DNA of 8,659 nucleotides from an uncultured Selenomonadales bacterium. GTDB taxonomy: Bacteria > Bacillota_C > Negativicutes > Selenomonadales > Selenomonadaceae. Below the pieces are notes generated by a model. The model searched no databases. It was not told the origin of the DNA and worked only from the letters and a program-made list of their open reading frames with translations. Where the stretch lies: NCBI GenBank assembly GCA_937916025.1, contig CALGGX010000087.1, positions 1 to 8,659 on the forward strand, given 5' to 3'. The position numbers and the translations under genes are program-made. Positions 6,007 to 8,659 of this stretch are shown in pieces. Each line of letters opens with the position of its first letter. The stretch's first letter is position 1.

Positions 6007-6561
6007 TCAATCGACGACGACGGTGAGTTTGCCCGTCCTCGGATGGAACAGCAAGCCGTGCACGCCGACGTCTTTCGGAATCAACGGGTTGTTTCTGATT
6101 GCCGCAACCGCATCGCGAACATTCTGCTCCGGCTCTTTGAAGGCATCTGCCCATTCGACGAGCTCATGTTCGACCATCTTGATTGCGTCCGGCGAAATGC
6201 CGCGCTCGAGCATTGCTTTTGTCAAGCTCTCCGATGTCGTCTTTTGCATTCCGCATTCCGAATGCCCGATCACCGCAACGTCTTTCACGCCGAGCTCATA
6301 GATCGCCACGAGAATACTCTTGATCACCGAATCGAAAACGCCGGTAACGACATTGCCGACGACTTTGATCATCTTGACGTCGCCGCGTTCGATCCCCAAT
6401 GCCGGCTCGAGGAAATTCACCAGTCGCGTATCCATGCACGTCACGATCGCCAATTTCTTTTTCGGCAGTTTGCTGTCGTGATGATCTTCGCCGGTGTAAT
6501 CGACGGGCGGATTGGCAAGGTAATTTTCATTGGCTTTAAGCAATTCTTCGATAATCGACAT
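6007..6561 (-). CDS. Beta-class carbonic anhydrase
   Basis: A 184-aa zinc enzyme interconverting CO2 and bicarbonate in the cytoplasm. The zinc ligands and active dyad are visible: C42-M-D44-T-R46 (CxDxR) and H100-S-E-C103 (HxxC), with GH-x2-CGM continuing as in Firmicute members. VTGVFDSVIKSILVAIYELGVKDVAVIG (72-99) is the usual core, and GLLFHPRTGKLTVV the last strands. The length fits the short clade. ATG 6561 is the only good start in frame: the nearest SD, AAGGAG (6576-6581), is 14 nt away, longer than usual. It lies 24 nt downstream of pfkA on the same strand with no promoter or terminator between, so it is probably the second gene of that transcript. It would supply bicarbonate for carboxylases or help with pH; that role is inferred. 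Confidence 0.95.
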   Translation of the reverse strand: MSIIEELLKANENYLANPPVDYTGEDHHDSKLPKKKLAIVTCMDTRLVNFLEPALGIERGDVKMIKVVGNVVTGVFDSVIKSILVAIYELGVKDVAVIGHSECGMQKTTSESLTKAMLERGISPDAIKMVEHELVEWADAFKEPEQNVRDAVAAIRNNPLIPKDVGVHGLLFHPRTGKLTVVVD

Positions 6562-6575
6562 GTCGAAAAAAACAT

Positions 6576-6581
6576 CTCCTT
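6576..6581 (-). promoter_or_regulatory. Distant Shine-Dalgarno of the carbonic anhydrase gene
   Basis: Minus-strand AAGGAG starts 4 nt after the pfkA TAA and 14 nt before ATG 6561, with a T7 run in between. The long spacing may lower initiation, or favour re-initiation by ribosomes ending pfkA. Confidence 0.5.
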
Positions 6582-6585
6582 AGAA

Positions 6586-7548
6586 TTAAGCCAGAACTTT
6601 TGCAAGACGCATGTATTCGGGATTGAGTTGCTTTTTGTTGTTGACGGCGTCGTGGAGATTGATCGAAACGACATGTCCGCGATTGAAACCGAAGACGATA
6701 TCGGACAAGCCGGAGATCAATGCGAGTGCCGCATGCTCGCCGAGGCGACTCGCATTGACGCGGTCGATGACGGTCGGAGAACCGCCGCGCTGAATGTGAC
6801 CGAGTTTCGAAACGCGAGTGTCGAGTCCGGTCTTCTCGGCGACGATCTTGCCGATCTCATTGCCTTTGCCGGCTCCTTCGGCGACAACCATCAGGATGTA
6901 GCGTTTGCCGCGCTCGTAAACTTCTTTCATCTCGTCGCAAATCTCGTCGAGATCATACTCTTCTTCCGGGACGAGGATATATTCCGCGCCGCCGCTGATG
7001 CCCGCGACCATTGCAAGCCAACCGGAATTTCTGCCCATGACTTCGAGGACGATCGTCCGACGATGCGCCGAGGCGGTATCGCGAAGTTTATTGATCGCAT
7101 CGATGATCGTATTTGCCGCCGTATCGCAACCGATCGTGTATTCGGATCCCCAAACGTCGTTGTCAATCGTGCCCGGCAGACCGACGATCGGAATGCCCGT
7201 CTCTTGCGAGAGAGTCGAGGCACCGCGAAGCGAGCCGTCGCCGCCGACGACTACCAAGCCCTGAATGCCGCGATCGACGAGATTTTTGTAGCCGAGCATT
7301 CTGCCTTCGGTCGTTTGGAAGCGTTTGCAGCGAGCCGTGCCGAGAAAAGTTCCGCCGCGCTGAATGATGTCCGCCACGTCTTTGGACTGCATCTCGAACA
7401 TGTCTTCATCGAGCATGCCGTGATAGCCGCCGCGAATGCCCCAGACCTTTACGCCCTGCTTGAGTGCCGTGCGAGTGACCGCGCGTACCGCCGCATTCAT
7501 GCCCGGGCTGTCGCCGCCGGAAGTCATTACCGCTATACTTTTCAGCAT
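6586..7548 (-). CDS. pfkA: ATP-dependent 6-phosphofructokinase
   Basis: A 320-aa committing enzyme of glycolysis, phosphorylating fructose 6-phosphate to the 1,6-bisphosphate; a cytoplasmic tetramer in the family. Seen: TSGGDSPGMNAAVRAV (9-24, phosphate loop), GTARCKRF (70-77), GGDGS (102-106), PGTIDND (125-131, catalytic D129 region), MGRNSGW (171-177), AEGAGKG (223-229) and LGHIQRGGSP (249-258). Gly at 105 and Gly at 126 (PGTIDND rather than PKTIDND) indicate ATP rather than pyrophosphate use. The length is that of the bacterial PfkA type and looks complete. ATG 7548 follows AGGAGGAGG with 9 nt spacing. The usual partner pyruvate kinase is absent; instead a carbonic anhydrase follows 24 nt downstream. 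It is divergent from a response regulator. Confidence 0.97.
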   Translation of the reverse strand: MLKSIAVMTSGGDSPGMNAAVRAVTRTALKQGVKVWGIRGGYHGMLDEDMFEMQSKDVADIIQRGGTFLGTARCKRFQTTEGRMLGYKNLVDRGIQGLVVVGGDGSLRGASTLSQETGIPIVGLPGTIDNDVWGSEYTIGCDTAANTIIDAINKLRDTASAHRRTIVLEVMGRNSGWLAMVAGISGGAEYILVPEEEYDLDEICDEMKEVYERGKRYILMVVAEGAGKGNEIGKIVAEKTGLDTRVSKLGHIQRGGSPTVIDRVNASRLGEHAALALISGLSDIVFGFNRGHVVSINLHDAVNNKKQLNPEYMRLAKVLA

Positions 7549-7591
7549 TATGAAATTCCTCCTCCTGTGTCGATAAATTTATTCCTTTGCA

Positions 7592-7619
7592 ATCATATCA
7601 CAAAAAACGCAAATTGCAA
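7592..7619 (-). promoter_or_regulatory. Promoter of pfkA
   Basis: Minus strand: TTGCAA (7619-7614), 16-nt spacer, TATGAT (7597-7592) with TGA directly before it, making an extended -10 (TGnTATGAT). Transcription would start near 7585, with a leader of about 37 nt. Confidence 0.6.
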
Positions 7620-7626
7620 ATACTGA

Positions 7627-7655
7627 TTGCGAATTTAAATAATGCGTTGTATAAT
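7627..7655 (+). promoter_or_regulatory. Promoter of the double-receiver protein gene
   Basis: TTGCGA (7627-7632), 17-nt spacer, perfect TATAAT (7650-7655). Transcription from about 7662 excludes the in-frame ATG at 7642 as the translation start. It lies back to back with the pfkA promoter, with only 7 nt between the two -35 boxes. Confidence 0.65.
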
Positions 7656-7677
7656 TTCTTTGATGGGAGTTGATCGA

Positions 7678-8475
7678 ATGAAAACAAAAATTATATTAAT
7701 TTCGCAAAACGCATCGTTTATGAGCAATTCGATCCAAAAAAATTTGGAGACGGCGGGCTATGAAATATTGCGAGTCGATCCGACGATTGCCGCCCTTGCC
7801 GGTTGCAGAGAACAGGCGGATCTATTCATATTTTATCTCGGCAAATTTGTTTTGGAAATTTCAGAAACGCTCGTTTATCTCAAGGACATGTGTCTCGAAG
7901 ACGAAAAAATGTTGATCCTGCTCGGAACGGAAGACGAACTGACGGCAGTCAACATCCACATTCCGGACGGAGTGGTCGCGCGGAAATTCAAACGCCCGTT
8001 CGATATGAAAACACTGACTTCGGAAGTCGGACGTTTTGCTTCGGCTGCCAATGCGCGCGGGCTCAAGAAAAATATTCTGCTCGTCGACGACGATCCGACA
8101 TTTCTGAAGATGGTCAAGGGTTGGCTCGACGAGAGTTATCGGGTAACGATCGTCACGAGCGGCACGCAGGCTTTGATGTATATCGCCGACAATCGTCCGG
8201 ATTTGATATTGCTCGATTACGAAATGCCGGTGACGAGCGGACCGCAAGTGCTCGAAATGATCCGCTCGGAGACGGGCGTCAACGGCGTCGACAAGATTCC
8301 GGTGATCTTTTTGACGGGCAAGGGCGATCGCGAGAGCGTGCTGAAAGTTCTCTCGCTGAAGCCGGAAGGATATTTGTTGAAGACATTGAGTCGCGATCAA
8401 ATATTGAAGTCCGTCGACGACTTTTTTGAGAAAAAACGACTTGCCGAAATCAACGAACGAGCGAGTTTGAAATGA
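7678..8475 (+). CDS. Response regulator with degenerate and canonical receiver domains, no output domain
   Basis: A 265-aa cytoplasmic signalling protein. Residues 132-251 form a complete receiver: acidic pair D137-D139 (LLVDDDP), phospho-acceptor D180 (LILLDYEMP), T213 (VIFLTGKG) and K235 (GYLLKT). Residues 4-120 look like a second receiver that has lost its chemistry: the first strand KIILISQNASF lacks the acidic pair, the third strand ends DLFIFYLGKF with no acceptor Asp, and KPF is changed to KRPFD. After residue 251 there is only a short charged helix, so there is no DNA-binding or enzymatic output domain; action by protein contact is inferred. ATG 7678 has GGGAG (7665-7669) 8 nt before it and lies downstream of the promoter; earlier ATGs at 7642 and 7663 are poor. 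No histidine kinase is in view, so it is an orphan here. Confidence 0.9.
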   Translation: MKTKIILISQNASFMSNSIQKNLETAGYEILRVDPTIAALAGCREQADLFIFYLGKFVLEISETLVYLKDMCLEDEKMLILLGTEDELTAVNIHIPDGVVARKFKRPFDMKTLTSEVGRFASAANARGLKKNILLVDDDPTFLKMVKGWLDESYRVTIVTSGTQALMYIADNRPDLILLDYEMPVTSGPQVLEMIRSETGVNGVDKIPVIFLTGKGDRESVLKVLSLKPEGYLLKTLSRDQILKSVDDFFEKKRLAEINERASLK

Positions 8476-8476
8476 C

Positions 8477-8581
8477 AATGCGTAATTCTTAATTCGTAAT
8501 TCATAATTGAAAGAGACGCTCTTTTAATTCCTAATTCCTCATTCCTAATTACGCATTACGCATTACGCATTACGAATTGCT
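8477..8581. repeat. Fifteen-unit heptanucleotide array forming a large imperfect palindrome
   Basis: From 8477 the sequence divides without slippage into fifteen 7-mers, most of the form (A/C)ATTNNN: AATGCGT, AATTCTT, AATTCGT, AATTCAT, AATTGAA, two centre units, AATTCCT twice, CATTCCT, AATTACG, CATTACG three times, AATTGCT. The first 81 bp are also a palindrome centred on 8517: AATGCGTAATT (8477-8487) pairs with AATTACGCATT (8547-8557), the AATT cores of successive units pair, and AAAGAG/CTCTTT closes a 3-nt ACG loop. It begins 2 nt after the stop of the response-regulator gene and ends in TTTTTT (8581-8586), so the transcript could form a terminator-like hairpin. Confidence 0.8.
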
Positions 8582-8587
8582 TTTTTC

Positions 8588-8616
8588 TTGACAGTCAAAA
8601 GAGGCTCGACTATAAT
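8588..8616 (+). promoter_or_regulatory. Full-consensus sigma-70/A promoter for a gene beyond the window
   Basis: TTGACA (8588-8593), exactly 17 nt, TATAAT (8611-8616): a perfect match to both boxes. Transcription would start near 8623. The promoter abuts the T-run that ends the heptad array. Confidence 0.85.
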
Positions 8617-8647
8617 CTTTGCTGTTGATTTATTTCGCGTTCATTTT

Positions 8648-8653
8648 GGAGGT
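8648..8653 (+). promoter_or_regulatory. Shine-Dalgarno of a gene starting at or after the window end
   Basis: GGAGGT lies 6 nt from the last base, so the start codon is expected at about 8659-8664, outside the window. The rest of 8617-8659 shows no other feature I can support. Confidence 0.65.
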
Positions 8654-8659
8654 GTATTC

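Noticed and set aside
5210..6154. Long minus-strand upstream extension of the HxlR frame (to 426 codons)
   Set aside because: The HxlR domain starts at ATG 5209 with a good SD. The extension is antisense to the MBL-fold gene and has no recognisable domain.
6043..7626. A 527-codon plus-strand open frame
   Set aside because: It runs antisense to both the carbonic anhydrase and pfkA genes, whose proteins carry complete family motifs. Its own translation shows no family features; it is open because of codon bias on the other strand.
8477..8581. The repeat array considered as a CRISPR
   Set aside because: The units are 7 bp, adjoin without spacers, and form one palindrome; this is not CRISPR structure, and no cas genes are present.
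1..8659. tRNA, rRNA, transposase and phage genes
   Set aside because: I saw no tRNA-like cloverleaf, rRNA stretch, transposase motif or integrase on either strand.

Overview
The window looks like chromosomal DNA of a low-to-mid GC anaerobic Firmicute-type bacterium. Genes are tightly packed, Shine-Dalgarno sites are strong (GGAGG-type), and promoters are of the sigma-A/70 type. The protein mix (DUF401 permease, Firmicute-style ATP-PFK, beta-carbonic anhydrase, HxlR and MBL genes, and a small two-module hypothetical protein) suggests Negativicutes/Selenomonadales. That placement is from family memory, not a search.

Layout: (1) 1-2838, plus strand: the 3' end of argH, an FkbM-family methyltransferase, an unrecognised 243-aa protein and a secreted CAP/SCP-domain protein. 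Spacing is 19 nt, a 53-bp overlap, then 10 nt, so this is probably one transcription unit. (2) 2828-4048, minus strand: a DUF401 membrane permease whose 3' end overlaps the CAP gene by 11 bp. (3) 4049-4169: a divergent control region with a perfect 16-bp palindrome and a TATAAT promoter. (4) 4170-4871, plus: a FrnE-like DsbA-family thiol oxidoreductase, ending 2 nt from a convergent HxlR-family regulator (4874-5209, minus) that carries an N-terminal cysteine. (5) 5297-5929, plus: a glyoxalase-II-like metallo-beta-lactamase-fold hydrolase, closed by a hairpin terminator shared with the convergent unit. (6) 6007-7548, minus: pfkA followed 24 nt later by a beta-carbonic anhydrase, read from an extended -10 promoter. 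(7) 7678-8475, plus: a response regulator with one degenerate and one canonical receiver domain and no output domain. (8) 8476-8659: no gene. It holds a 105-bp array of fifteen 7-bp units, arranged as a large imperfect palindrome, then a full-consensus promoter and an SD for a gene starting at or just past the window end.

How they fit together: most genes are housekeeping or stress-type (arginine synthesis, glycolysis, CO2/bicarbonate balance, thiol redox). The DsbA/HxlR pair plus palindrome could be a small thiol-redox regulatory module. I did not find a clear new defence or mobile system. The most unusual items are the heptad palindromic array, the 16-bp palindrome, the G7 tract that nearly fuses argH to the methyltransferase, the unrecognised 243-aa protein and the output-less double-receiver protein.
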